Shown: positions 1-7,319 of the stretch, one piece after another
Position numbering within the stretch: position 1 is the first letter of the stretch
Layout: each line of letters begins with the position of its first letter
Assembly: GCA_002478575.1 (NCBI GenBank)
Contig: DLOX01000015.1
Coordinates: 1-27,585 of the forward strand
Direction of reading: 5' to 3'
Origin: Sphingomonadales bacterium UBA7473
Lineage (GTDB): Bacteria; Pseudomonadota; Alphaproteobacteria; Sphingomonadales; Sphingomonadaceae
Length of the DNA: 27,585 nt
Notes under the pieces: model-generated
Told to the model about the DNA's origin: nothing
Database searches by the model: none
What the model saw: the letters and a program-made list of their open reading frames with translations, nothing else
Translations under genes and position numbers: made by a program

Positions 1-51
1 TATTCCAACCAGCGCGGCAAAGGCCGCAAACCCCCTTGACCCTTTTTTCAT
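1..51 (-). CDS. Possible N-terminus of an exported protein, cut by the window edge
   Basis: Reading leftward from an ATG at 51-49, the frame is open to the window edge and gives 17 residues, MKKGSRGFAAFAALVGI. Two lysines and an arginine followed by a run of Ala, Phe, Leu and Val is what the start of a signal peptide looks like. A GAGG sits about 10 bases upstream, and TTGAGA with a weak TTTGAT 17 bases further on could be a promoter. The product cannot be named; outer-membrane receptors and other secreted proteins start this way. It would be divergent from the LuxR-type gene. Only the start is visible, so the call is tentative. Confidence 0.4.
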   Translation of the reverse strand, partial: MKKGSRGFAAFAALVGI

Positions 52-160
52 CCCTGAAATCCCTCATCAAAATCAGACAAAGAAAAGGTCTCAATTGATG
101 CTCACCAGGGCGTCACCATCTATGGTTAACGGCGGAGAAATCGCGACGAACGGAGGGCGC

Positions 161-197
161 AAAAAAAAGGCCCGCAGATCGGGTGATCTGCAGGCCT
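161..197 (-). terminator. Intrinsic terminator for leftward transcription
   Basis: Bases 169-180 and 185-196 form a 12-bp stem with one mismatch (173/192) and a 4-base loop. On the minus strand the stem is followed directly by eight T (A8 at 161-168 on the plus strand). No T-tract lies on the other side, so it works leftward only. No leftward gene is visible just to its right, so either an unannotated small RNA ends here or it is a leader attenuator for the leftward gene starting at 51. Confidence 0.75.
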
Positions 198-256
198 AAA
201 GTGAAGAGAGATTGCCTGAAAGACCATTCCCCCTTGGGTCGCAAGTTTGGTTTGGC

Positions 257-293
257 GAGTCGCGCTGAGTCGCGCACTACCCATGTGGGTAGT
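257..293. promoter_or_regulatory. Candidate regulator site: tandem 10-mers plus an 8-2-8 dyad
   Basis: Two tandem decamers (256-265 and 266-275) share GAGTCGCGC and run straight into the dyad ACTACCCA-TG-TGGGTAGT (276-293), whose 8-base arms are perfect. The half-site TACCCA(T) resembles the TACYYMT heptamers known for NarL-type (LuxR/FixJ fold) regulators, but the spacing is two bases tighter than the NarL 7-2-7 arrangement. It lies 115 bases before the start codon of a LuxR-type regulator, so autoregulation is a natural inference. Confidence 0.45.
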
Positions 294-408
294 TTTGCTT
301 GAAAAATGCCAACTTTACGTCTTGAGTGATGCCGATGATCACAGAATCAGGTCGCAACAATCTGTTTACCTTTTCTGGTCAGGCCCAACGCCAGCCCGGA
401 AGATCATC

Positions 409-1575
409 ATGAGTGACCAAGATCCCATCCCCTATATCCCCAACAGTCGCGGCGACGAGGACTGGGAAGCACTTAACGTTCTGATTGGGCATATTTACGA
501 ATCCGTGCTTCATCCGGAAAATTGGAATGAGACGCTGGCCCGGATTACGGCCACCCTGTGCCCCTTGAGCTGGGAAGCCGCCTTCATCTTATGGGAAGGC
601 TATCATCCGCCCAACGCGCGCTTTGTTGCGGCAACGGGTTTGGCGGCCGGCGTTCAAGAAATTTACGCCAGTGTTTATGGCGGCAATAATCTTTGGTCTC
701 AAAGGCTGATGCGGTTCCGGAATGGCGCAGTCGTCGACAGCGACGAGATTACTTCGCGCCAAGAAGTGATGGACTCTCCGCTCTTCAAAGATTTCCTTAT
801 GCCTTGGGGCATCAACCGGATGATGGCGGTCATGCTGGATAAGCGGGGGCATGACCGGCTTGGTCTAATCCTCACCGGTCCTGGAGATCGCGATCTTTCC
901 GTACTGAAGCGAGGCTTGCGCGTTTTAGCCCCTCATATGCAACGGGCCATGCGGATCAGCGATCGGATCGCAAGCCTTCAATTAGCGCAAGGCGCTGCAC
1001 AAACGGCGTCCGATCAATCGCCCTTTGGCGTGATCAGCTTGGATGCTGATCTCAACATATTATCGGCCAACGCCAGAGCCGCCCGCTTTGAAGAAATCGG
1101 CTTAATCTCAATTGCGCAGTCCCGTTTCAGCTTCACCCATGCCGGGACGCAGCAAAAGCTGAACGAATTTGCGAGGACCACACCGCCGGCAGGAACAGCT
1201 TTTCAAGCCAAGCGACCCGACGGTTCTGAGATCCCCGTTTTGGGCGCGCGCATTGCGCCACAATCAACTGCATATATCGGCGGTGTCGTCCAAGGGGCAG
1301 CCATCATCCTCACCATAGGCAGCGGCCCCGGCGAAACGCCTGTCGTCGAGATCAACCGGGTCGCACAGTGGTTTGGCCTTACGCCAGCGGAAGCACGGCT
1401 CACCGTTGCGCTCGGTGAAGGTGTAACGCTTCAAGACTATGCCGCTTTGCGTGCAACGAGCCTTAACGCCGTTCGCTTCTTGCTGAAGAGCATTTTCCGG
1501 AAGACGGGCACTAACAGCCAAGCGCAACTGACGGCGATGCTGGCGCGGCTGCCGGTCAATCCCGCCGAGCAATAG
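409..1575 (+). CDS. LuxR-type helix-turn-helix transcriptional regulator
   Basis: A 388-residue DNA-binding regulator. The last 65 or so residues (about 318-380) form a LuxR/GerE helix-turn-helix: LTPAEARL, then a recognition helix in which SLNAVRFLLKSIFRKTG replaces the usual SxNTVRxHLxxIFxKTG. The N-terminal 230 residues have no motif I can name; they resemble the sensory halves of sphingomonad LuxR proteins. A PAS-like stretch (SPFGVISLDADLNILSANARA) follows at about 203-225. The ATG at 409 is preferred to the in-frame GTG at 247 because the extra 54 residues look non-coding and span the dyad at 276-293; a GGAAG lies 9 bases before 409. There is no autoinducer synthase nearby. The exported M16 protease gene follows 100 bases downstream on the same strand and may be a target, though nothing proves it. 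Confidence 0.85.
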   Translation: MSDQDPIPYIPNSRGDEDWEALNVLIGHIYESVLHPENWNETLARITATLCPLSWEAAFILWEGYHPPNARFVAATGLAAGVQEIYASVYGGNNLWSQRLMRFRNGAVVDSDEITSRQEVMDSPLFKDFLMPWGINRMMAVMLDKRGHDRLGLILTGPGDRDLSVLKRGLRVLAPHMQRAMRISDRIASLQLAQGAAQTASDQSPFGVISLDADLNILSANARAARFEEIGLISIAQSRFSFTHAGTQQKLNEFARTTPPAGTAFQAKRPDGSEIPVLGARIAPQSTAYIGGVVQGAAIILTIGSGPGETPVVEINRVAQWFGLTPAEARLTVALGEGVTLQDYAALRATSLNAVRFLLKSIFRKTGTNSQAQLTAMLARLPVNPAEQ

Positions 1576-1583
1576 TCCCTAAA

Positions 1584-1640
1584 CCGACCAACCCCCTTTT
1601 GCAGCCGACCAACTCCCTTGAGAGTGGCTATCAACCGACT
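1584..1640 (+). promoter_or_regulatory. Direct repeats upstream of the M16 protease gene
   Basis: CCGACCAACYCCCTT occurs at 1584-1598 and again at 1605-1619, 21 bases (two helical turns) apart, and a shorter match (AACCGACTAG) begins at 1633. All are in the 100 bases between the LuxR-type gene and the protease start. Spacing by whole turns fits binding of a dimeric regulator on one DNA face. No good -35/-10 pair could be fixed. Confidence 0.3.
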
Positions 1641-1675
1641 AGGTTCTTTGCCAAGCATAGTCTGAGGGGATGTTC

Positions 1676-4555
1676 ATGCGGTCATATTTGCTTTCGGCGG
1701 CTTCCGCCTTTTCGCTCATCATTGCGTTACCATCGCTGGCCACGGCTCAAACGGCACCAATTGTCACCGAAAATGTCGCAGTGTCAGAGGCCGTCCGCAA
1801 GGCATGGGGTTTTGATCAAAGCGATATCGCCCCAGACATGGGATATCTTTATGGAGTGCTGCCAAACGGCATGCGCTATGCCATCCGCAAGAACCAAACT
1901 CCCAAACATGCTGCGTCAGTTCGGATGCGCTTTGACATAGGATCAACGGCAGACCTTCAGGGCCAAGAAGGCGGAGCCCATTATCTCGAACATATGGCCT
2001 TCAATGGATCGAAGAAGGTTCCCGAAGGGGAGATGATCAAGCTGCTTGAGCGCTTCGGCCTCTCTTTCGGTGCCGATACCAATGCCTATACGAGCTTTAC
2101 CGAGACGGTATACATGCTTGAGCTACCGCAGGTGACACCACAGATCATGGACACCGCCATGATGCTGATGCGCGAAACAGCAAGCGAGCTGACCATTTCA
2201 GAAGGTGCCGTCGAACGCGAGCGCGGCATTATTTTGGGCGAGCTTCGGGCCCGGGAGAATTTCGGACTGCGGCAGTTGCGCGATCAGCTAAGCTTCTTTG
2301 CACCCGGCACGCCCATTACCCGTGGCCTGCCCGTGGGCACGGAAGCGAGCATTAAAGCGACCACTGCCAAGGGCCTGAGGGAGCTATACGAAAGCTATTA
2401 CACCCCCGCCCGTGCCACATTGATCATTGTCGGCGATGTCGATCCCGTCGCGTTAGAAAAGCAGATCAAGGCGAGCTTTTCGGATTGGAAAGCCAAAGCC
2501 GAGAAGGCCGGCGATCCAGCCGCTGGAACGATCGATCCCAACCGGCCGTCATCGGCCCGCTTCTTCGTCGATCCCGATGTGCCGACCTCCATATCCTTGT
2601 CCGCGATAACACCGGCGCGCAAAGGGCCCGACACATTGGCAAGGCGTTCGCAAGAAGTGGCCGAGGCGCTGGGGTCAGCCATCGTCTCTCGCCGCCTTGA
2701 TACCTTGGTGCGCAGCGGCAATGCCCCCTTCACTGGTGGCTCCGCTTCTAGCAACGACCTCATCTCAACCGCTCATATTGCCTCCATTTCCATCGTTGCC
2801 AAGGATCGGGACTGGAAATCGGCGCTGACCGTCGCCGAGCAGGAATGGCGGCGCGCGATGGAGCATGGCTTCACCAAGGCCGAGCTTGACGAGCAAATCG
2901 CCAATGTGCGGACCTCTCTCAAAAACGCGGTCGATCAAGCCTCCACCCGCAACAGCAATGGATTGGCGATGGCGGTCGTCACAGCGCTGGAAAGCGGTCG
3001 GATCGTGTCGACGCCCGCTGATGGTCTCGCGCGCTTTCAGCAGCTTGCGCCGACCTTAACGCCGGAAAAGGTGACAGCGGCCTATAAGGCACTTTGGGGT
3101 AATGGGCCTGTTCATGCTTATGTCGCGCACAACCAAGCGACACCTGATGCTTTGGCTCAAGTCGCGCAAGTGCTGGATGCCTCTCGCAAAGTGGCAGTGA
3201 CGGCGCCTGTGGCGGTCGCTGACAAAGCCTTTGCTCACACCAACTTTGGCGCGAAGGGTACGGTCGCGAAAGACAGCCGCATCAAAGACTTGGACATCCG
3301 CACTATTCGCTTCGCCAATGGCGTAGCTCTCAACATCAAGAAAACCGATTTTGAAAAGGGCCGCGTGCGCGTGGCGCTTCGGGTTGGCGGTGGTTCGCTT
3401 GAATTGGCCAATGCTCCAGAGGGGCTTGGGCTATTCATGTCGACGGTGTTTGCATCGGGCGGGACTACCGAACATGCTGCTGACGAGCTAAGCCGCATTC
3501 TGGCCGGACGGACGGTCTCAGCGGGTTTGAACGCTGGACAAGACGCGTTTTCCTCCATGGCCAGCACGACACCCGCCGATCTAAAGCTCCAGATGCAAGT
3601 GATGGCGGCGAGCATCACCGCCGCAGGCTACCGGCCCGAAGCTGACGCACAGTGGCGCAACATCGTGGGCGCGTTCCTGCCCACGCTCGACAGCCAGCCG
3701 GGGGGCGTTGCCAGCCGCGATGTCCCGCGCATCCTGGCCAATGGTGATAGGCGCTTTGGCTTTCCGTCCGAGGCTGTGTTGAAGGGGCTAAGTTCCGCAC
3801 AAATGAAAGCCGTGATCGATCCGAAACTCAAAGGCGGGCCCATCGAAATTGCCATTGTTGGCGATATTGATGAAGCGGCAGCGATTGAAACAGTTGCAAC
3901 CACCTTTGGGGCACTGCCGACGCGCCCCGCCAAGTTCCCGCTCTATGCAGAGGGCCGCAATGTCGCTTTCCCAACATCGCGGGCCCCGGTTACGCTCCGC
4001 CACAGTGGCAAACCCGACCAAGGCCTGGCGATGATTGTCTGGCCAACGACCGACGATGCCAATCATCGCCAGGAAGTGACGATGGAATTGCTCGGGCAAT
4101 TGCTACAGCTCCAAGCCACTGACATTTTGCGCGAGAAGCTTGGCGCAACTTACTCTCCTAACGCGTCATCGAGCATGTCATCCCTCTATAAAGGCTATGG
4201 CCAGATTACAGTCAGCAGCACAGCAGACCCAGCGAAAATTGATGAGATCAACGCAGCTGTCGATGAGATTGCCCAATCACTCGCAGCAACAGCGCCAACT
4301 GCTGACCTTATCACCCGCGCCCGCAATCCAATGCTGGAACGGATCGAACGCAACCGCCGCGAAAATGGATATTGGCTTGGCATTATTGACGAGGCGCAGT
4401 CGTTGCCGAAGGACCTTCGCTATCCCCGCGAACAGGAAAAGCTGTTGCGATCAATCACGGCAGCAGAGCTGCAAGCTGCGGCAAAGCGCTGGCTCAACCC
4501 AGCCAATGCCCTTCGGATCAGGATCGTGCCAAAGGAGGCTAAGCCGCCTTCTTGA
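1676..4555 (+). CDS. Exported M16 family zinc metallopeptidase (PqqL-like)
   Basis: A 959-residue two-lobed M16 (pitrilysin/insulinase) protease. It opens with a signal peptide (MRSYLLSAASAFSLIIALPSLATA, cleaved before QTAP), so it acts in the periplasm. The inverted zinc site HYLEH is at residues 102-106 and the third ligand is the Glu of ERGIILGEL (about 182), 76 residues after the second His, as in the family. The second half repeats the fold without a zinc site. Length matches PqqL-like zinc proteases, which degrade peptides inside a closed chamber. The ATG at 1676 is chosen over 1670 because GAGGGG ends at 1669, leaving a 6-base spacer to 1676 and none to 1670. The gene's last 17 bases overlap the end of the convergent ketoacyl synthase gene. 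Confidence 0.93.
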   Translation: MRSYLLSAASAFSLIIALPSLATAQTAPIVTENVAVSEAVRKAWGFDQSDIAPDMGYLYGVLPNGMRYAIRKNQTPKHAASVRMRFDIGSTADLQGQEGGAHYLEHMAFNGSKKVPEGEMIKLLERFGLSFGADTNAYTSFTETVYMLELPQVTPQIMDTAMMLMRETASELTISEGAVERERGIILGELRARENFGLRQLRDQLSFFAPGTPITRGLPVGTEASIKATTAKGLRELYESYYTPARATLIIVGDVDPVALEKQIKASFSDWKAKAEKAGDPAAGTIDPNRPSSARFFVDPDVPTSISLSAITPARKGPDTLARRSQEVAEALGSAIVSRRLDTLVRSGNAPFTGGSASSNDLISTAHIASISIVAKDRDWKSALTVAEQEWRRAMEHGFTKAELDEQIANVRTSLKNAVDQASTRNSNGLAMAVVTALESGRIVSTPADGLARFQQLAPTLTPEKVTAAYKALWGNGPVHAYVAHNQATPDALAQVAQVLDASRKVAVTAPVAVADKAFAHTNFGAKGTVAKDSRIKDLDIRTIRFANGVALNIKKTDFEKGRVRVALRVGGGSLELANAPEGLGLFMSTVFASGGTTEHAADELSRILAGRTVSAGLNAGQDAFSSMASTTPADLKLQMQVMAASITAAGYRPEADAQWRNIVGAFLPTLDSQPGGVASRDVPRILANGDRRFGFPSEAVLKGLSSAQMKAVIDPKLKGGPIEIAIVGDIDEAAAIETVATTFGALPTRPAKFPLYAEGRNVAFPTSRAPVTLRHSGKPDQGLAMIVWPTTDDANHRQEVTMELLGQLLQLQATDILREKLGATYSPNASSSMSSLYKGYGQITVSSTADPAKIDEINAAVDEIAQSLAATAPTADLITRARNPMLERIERNRRENGYWLGIIDEAQSLPKDLRYPREQEKLLRSITAAELQAAAKRWLNPANALRIRIVPKEAKPPS

Positions 4556-5660
4556 TGAAGACCGTTCCTGCCGAATAGCCAGCTCCAAATGAGCAGATGA
4601 CGCCCGTATCGCCCGCGACAAGATCGTCGCTGTTCAGATGGAAAGCGATGATCGATCCGGCGGATGATGTGTTGCCATAAGTATCGAGCACCGTCGGGCT
4701 TTCATCTTCATTGGCATCATGGCCAAGCACTTTGGAGGCGATCAGGCGGTTCATATTGGTGTTGGCTTGGTGAAGCCACAAGCGCCGCAGATGTTCGGCG
4801 GTAAGGTTAAGGCGATCCATTTCAGCAAGGATCATATCTGACACCATCGGCACGACTTCGCGGAAAACCTTGCGGCCTTCTTGAACAAACAGCTTGTCTT
4901 TGGCGTCCCGCGTTTCAGGATGCGCACGGTTGAGGAAGCCGAAATTGTTCCGGATATTGTTGGAGAAGACAGTCTTCAGCTTCGTCCCCAAAATGTCCCA
5001 ATGGCCAGCAGGCGCAATGCTCTTTTCTTCGACCAGCACTGCTGTCGCAACATCCCCAAAGATGAAATGACTGTCGCGATCGCGCCAGTTCAAATGGCCC
5101 GAGCAAATCTCTGGGTTTACGACAAGCACGGACTTGGCATTGCCGGCCCGGATCATATCGGCGGCGGCCTGAATGCCGAATGTTGCCGACGAGCAAGCGA
5201 CATTCATGTCATAGCCAAAGCCATCAATGCCAAGCGCATCTTGGATCTCAATCGCGACTGCTGGGTAGGCGCGTTGCAGATTGGAACAGGCGCAAAGGAC
5301 GGCATCGACTTGGGCAGCCTCGCGACCCGCCCGCGCCAGAGCATCTCGGGCAGCCGCGACGCCAATCTCTGCGAGGACGCCAATTTCCTCGTTGGGTCGC
5401 TCATCCCAGCGTGGCCCCATGACCTCTATGTCAAGAATTGGCTCTTTCGAAAGCACATAGCGCGCTTTGATGCCGCTGGCCTTGTCAATAAACTCAACTG
5501 AGCTTGGTTCCAACGCGGTCATGTCGCCCGCTGCAATCGCCTCAGCATTTTGCGCATTATGCTGCGCAACATAAGCGTTAAAGCTGGCAACCAGCTCTTC
5601 GTTTGAGATGCTGTCTTTGGGCGTAAAAAGGCCAGTGGCCGAAATGACGGGTGTGAACAT
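4539..5660 (-). CDS. Beta-ketoacyl-ACP synthase III family protein (FabH-like)
   Basis: A 373-residue thiolase-fold condensing enzyme. The KAS III triad is visible: Cys156 in NVACSSATFG, His297 in LWLHQANTNMN and Asn330 in DTYGNTSSAGS, with the glycine-rich end CSFGAGYSAGTVF. It is longer than housekeeping FabH (about 320 residues) because of an insertion near residues 25-90. This length and layout recall Pseudomonas PA3286 (FabH2), which condenses medium-chain acyl-CoA with malonyl-ACP; a similar use here, feeding acyl-CoA from outside into fatty acid synthesis, is inference. It is the last gene of a leftward set with rluA-type and arfB genes (33-base gap after arfB). Its stop lies inside the end of the convergent M16 gene. 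Confidence 0.88.
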   Translation of the reverse strand: MFTPVISATGLFTPKDSISNEELVASFNAYVAQHNAQNAEAIAAGDMTALEPSSVEFIDKASGIKARYVLSKEPILDIEVMGPRWDERPNEEIGVLAEIGVAAARDALARAGREAAQVDAVLCACSNLQRAYPAVAIEIQDALGIDGFGYDMNVACSSATFGIQAAADMIRAGNAKSVLVVNPEICSGHLNWRDRDSHFIFGDVATAVLVEEKSIAPAGHWDILGTKLKTVFSNNIRNNFGFLNRAHPETRDAKDKLFVQEGRKVFREVVPMVSDMILAEMDRLNLTAEHLRRLWLHQANTNMNRLIASKVLGHDANEDESPTVLDTYGNTSSAGSIIAFHLNSDDLVAGDTGVICSFGAGYSAGTVFIKKAA

Positions 5661-5693
5661 GGGGACGCGCCTTAGCCTCTTGGGGAAGCACCT

Positions 5694-6104
5694 TCAATCC
5701 AGAACGACTTTTCCTCGGCCTTGCTTCACGGTGCTGCGCACTGACTTGCCCAAGAGCCGCTTTTCCTTGGCGGCTTTGCCGGGCTTGGTCTTGATGCGCT
5801 TCTCGGGCCGGATATGGGCCTTTGCAATCATGTCGGCGAGGCGAGCTCGCGCTTCCAAGCGATTGGCCTCCCGCGTGCGATGCGTGCGAGCGACAACAAT
5901 GATTTCGCCCGCAGTCGTCATCTTGCTGCCCGCCAATGTCTTCAACCGACGATAAACGTCAGGCGCAAGCTTGAGCGCATAGACATCCAGCCGGAGCTGG
6001 CAGGCGGTTTCGACTTTGTTGACATTTTGCCCGCCGGGGCCGGTGCCCGAGAGGAACTTTTCTTCAATCGCCTCTTCCGGCAATTCAAATTCAGGAATGC
6101 TCAT
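5694..6104 (-). CDS. arfB: Alternative ribosome-rescue factor ArfB (peptidyl-tRNA hydrolase, YaeJ type)
   Basis: A 136-residue protein with the release-factor GGQ motif at residues 24-26 (GTGPGGQNVNKVET), which catalyses hydrolysis of peptidyl-tRNA. Unlike RF1/RF2 it lacks codon-recognition domains and ends in a lysine/arginine-rich tail (about 100-130: RPEKRIKTKPGKAAKEKR), which in ArfB threads the empty mRNA channel of stalled ribosomes. Length matches the family (about 140). Its ATG overlaps the stop of the upstream pseudouridine synthase gene by 4 bases (ATGA), so the two are probably translationally coupled. Confidence 0.93.
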   Translation of the reverse strand: MSIPEFELPEEAIEEKFLSGTGPGGQNVNKVETACQLRLDVYALKLAPDVYRRLKTLAGSKMTTAGEIIVVARTHRTREANRLEARARLADMIAKAHIRPEKRIKTKPGKAAKEKRLLGKSVRSTVKQGRGKVVLD

Positions 6105-6778
6105 GCGGTAAAGCCCAACGCCGAAAAGCGATCAGGCCAAGGCGCGGTTGCTTCCGCATTGGGCTTGTCGCCGCGCTTTATCGAGAGATACGACGCGTGA
6201 AGCATAAGCCCCTGCCCGGCACGACCATAGACGGGATCACCCGTGATCGGCATCCCAAGGCCCGATGCCGCATGGACCCGCAGCTGATGCGTGCGCCCGG
6301 TTTCAGGTGAAAATTCGATCAGTGCCCGCGATCCCTCCACCGCCAGTCGCTTCCATTTAGTGACGCACGCCTTGCCACGTTCATCAACGACCATGCGCCA
6401 TCCCTCGCGGGCGCTACTCACTTTGCCCAAGGGAAGGTCAATCACGCCCTCGTCCTCATCCGGAATGCCATCGACAATCGCAATATAGCGTTTGGTGACG
6501 TCGCCCGCCTCAAAGGCTGCCGCAAAGCGCTTATGAGCTTTGGGGTTTCGCGCCAGAAGCAAACAGCCGGACGTATCTTGGTCGAGACGATGAACAATGC
6601 TCGGCGTTCGTTCAAAGCCAAAGCGCAGCTCGGCCAATTGAAGTTCGACCGATAGTGCCGGAACACGCGGTGTCGCCACGGGCAGCCCCGCTGGCTTGTT
6701 CACAATGACGGCCTCTCCATCGATGAAAAGCACATGATCGGACAAAGGATCAGGATTAGGGAATCGGGGGCCACGCAT
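6101..6778 (-). CDS. RluA family RNA pseudouridine synthase
   Basis: A 225-residue pseudouridine synthase with the RluA signature HRLDQDTSG (63-71); Asp66 is the expected catalytic residue. The partner motifs GRTHQLRVH and HASYLSI are also present. There is no N-terminal S4 domain, which places it with the short RluA/TruC-like enzymes that modify rRNA or tRNA; the exact target cannot be read from sequence. It is the first gene of a leftward set with arfB and the FabH-like gene. A TATAGC (6790-6785) ends 6 bases before the ATG, with CTGGCA 17 bases further upstream, which suggests a leaderless mRNA starting at the ATG; no clear Shine-Dalgarno is seen. Confidence 0.9.
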   Translation of the reverse strand: MRGPRFPNPDPLSDHVLFIDGEAVIVNKPAGLPVATPRVPALSVELQLAELRFGFERTPSIVHRLDQDTSGCLLLARNPKAHKRFAAAFEAGDVTKRYIAIVDGIPDEDEGVIDLPLGKVSSAREGWRMVVDERGKACVTKWKRLAVEGSRALIEFSPETGRTHQLRVHAASGLGMPITGDPVYGRAGQGLMLHASYLSIKRGDKPNAEATAPWPDRFSALGFTA

Positions 6779-6784
6779 CGGGCG

Positions 6785-6846
6785 GCTATAGTCAGTTCAT
6801 TGCACTGTGCCAGACCAATTGACTTTACGTGCACGGAAAGTAGATT
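6785..6846. promoter_or_regulatory. Divergent promoter pair with a MerR-type operator
   Basis: Bases 6822-6841 form a 20-bp near-perfect dyad, ACTTTACGTGCACGGAAAGT, with mismatch only at one base pair of each arm. It sits almost centred between a rightward -35 TTGACT (6819-6824) and a -10-like TAGATT (6841-6846), the classic place for MerR-family operators. Leftward, CTGGCA and TATAGC (6790-6785) serve the rluA-type gene. Both -10 boxes are 6 bases from an ATG, so both mRNAs could be leaderless. Similar CGT-centred dyads are known for LiuR-type MerR regulators. Confidence 0.55.
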
Positions 6847-6852
6847 GTGCGC

Positions 6853-7278
6853 ATGCCACAAACGAGCCATGCCACAGTCGAAATTGCCGATCCCCGCGAT
6901 AAGCATCAATATAGCATTTCGGACCTATCCGAAGAGTTTGACATCACGCCGCGGGCCTTGCGCTTCTATGAAGATGAAGGACTGATCAATCCCGTAAGGC
7001 GGGGCCTTTCGCGTATCTATACCAAGCGGGATCGGGCGCGGCTGGCGTGGATATTGCGGGCCAAGCGGGTTGGGTTCAGCCTGTCTGAAATTCGCGAGTT
7101 GATTGATCTTTATGATATTGGCGACGGCCGCAAGTTACAGCGGCAAGTCACAGTGGAGAAATGTCAGGAGCGTATTGACCTTCTGAAGCGGCAGCGTGCC
7201 GATATCGATGCCCATATTGATGAGCTTTCGCGCTTCATCGATGTTGTAAAAGAGGCCGATCCAGCGCTGGTTGCCTGA
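6853..7278 (+). CDS. MerR family transcriptional regulator
   Basis: A 141-residue regulator. Residues about 18-85 hold the MerR winged helix-turn-helix (YSISDLSEEFDITPRALRFYEDEGL, then RRGLSRIYTKRD), and the rest is a dimerising coiled coil (EKCQERIDLLKRQRADIDAHIDELSRF). There are no cysteine metal ligands and no large effector domain, so it resembles the short LiuR-type proteins that control acyl-CoA catabolism genes. It precedes an acyl-CoA dehydrogenase gene by 41 bases. ATG 6853 is chosen because the likely -10 (6841-6846) would start the mRNA there; an alternative GTG at 6847 has GGAAAG 6 bases upstream and would add two residues. Autoregulation through the dyad at 6822-6841 is likely. 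Confidence 0.88.
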   Translation: MPQTSHATVEIADPRDKHQYSISDLSEEFDITPRALRFYEDEGLINPVRRGLSRIYTKRDRARLAWILRAKRVGFSLSEIRELIDLYDIGDGRKLQRQVTVEKCQERIDLLKRQRADIDAHIDELSRFIDVVKEADPALVA

Positions 7279-7282
7279 GTTA

Positions 7283-7306
7283 AGACTAAGCCTGATACAG
7301 ACTAAG
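7283..7306 (+). promoter_or_regulatory. Direct repeat AGACTAAG before the acyl-CoA dehydrogenase gene
   Basis: AGACTAAG occurs at 7283-7290 and 7299-7306, 16 bases apart, in the 41-base gap between the MerR and acyl-CoA dehydrogenase genes. It could be a binding site or a chance repeat; no promoter boxes go clearly with it. Confidence 0.2.
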
Positions 7307-7319
7307 AGTGGAGTAAGTC

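Noticed and set aside
84..185. Leftward 33-codon frame starting near 230 and running through the terminator hairpin, considered as a leader peptide
   Set aside because: The G-run directly abuts its ATG with no spacer, and the peptide shows no run of regulatory codons as expected for amino-acid attenuation.
247..408. N-terminal extension of the LuxR-type protein from a GTG at 247
   Set aside because: The extra 54 residues look non-coding, run through the 8-2-8 dyad and lack a ribosome site; ATG 409 fits better.
4881..5501. Rightward 206-codon open frame inside the FabH-like gene
   Set aside because: Antisense shadow of a gene with a full catalytic triad.
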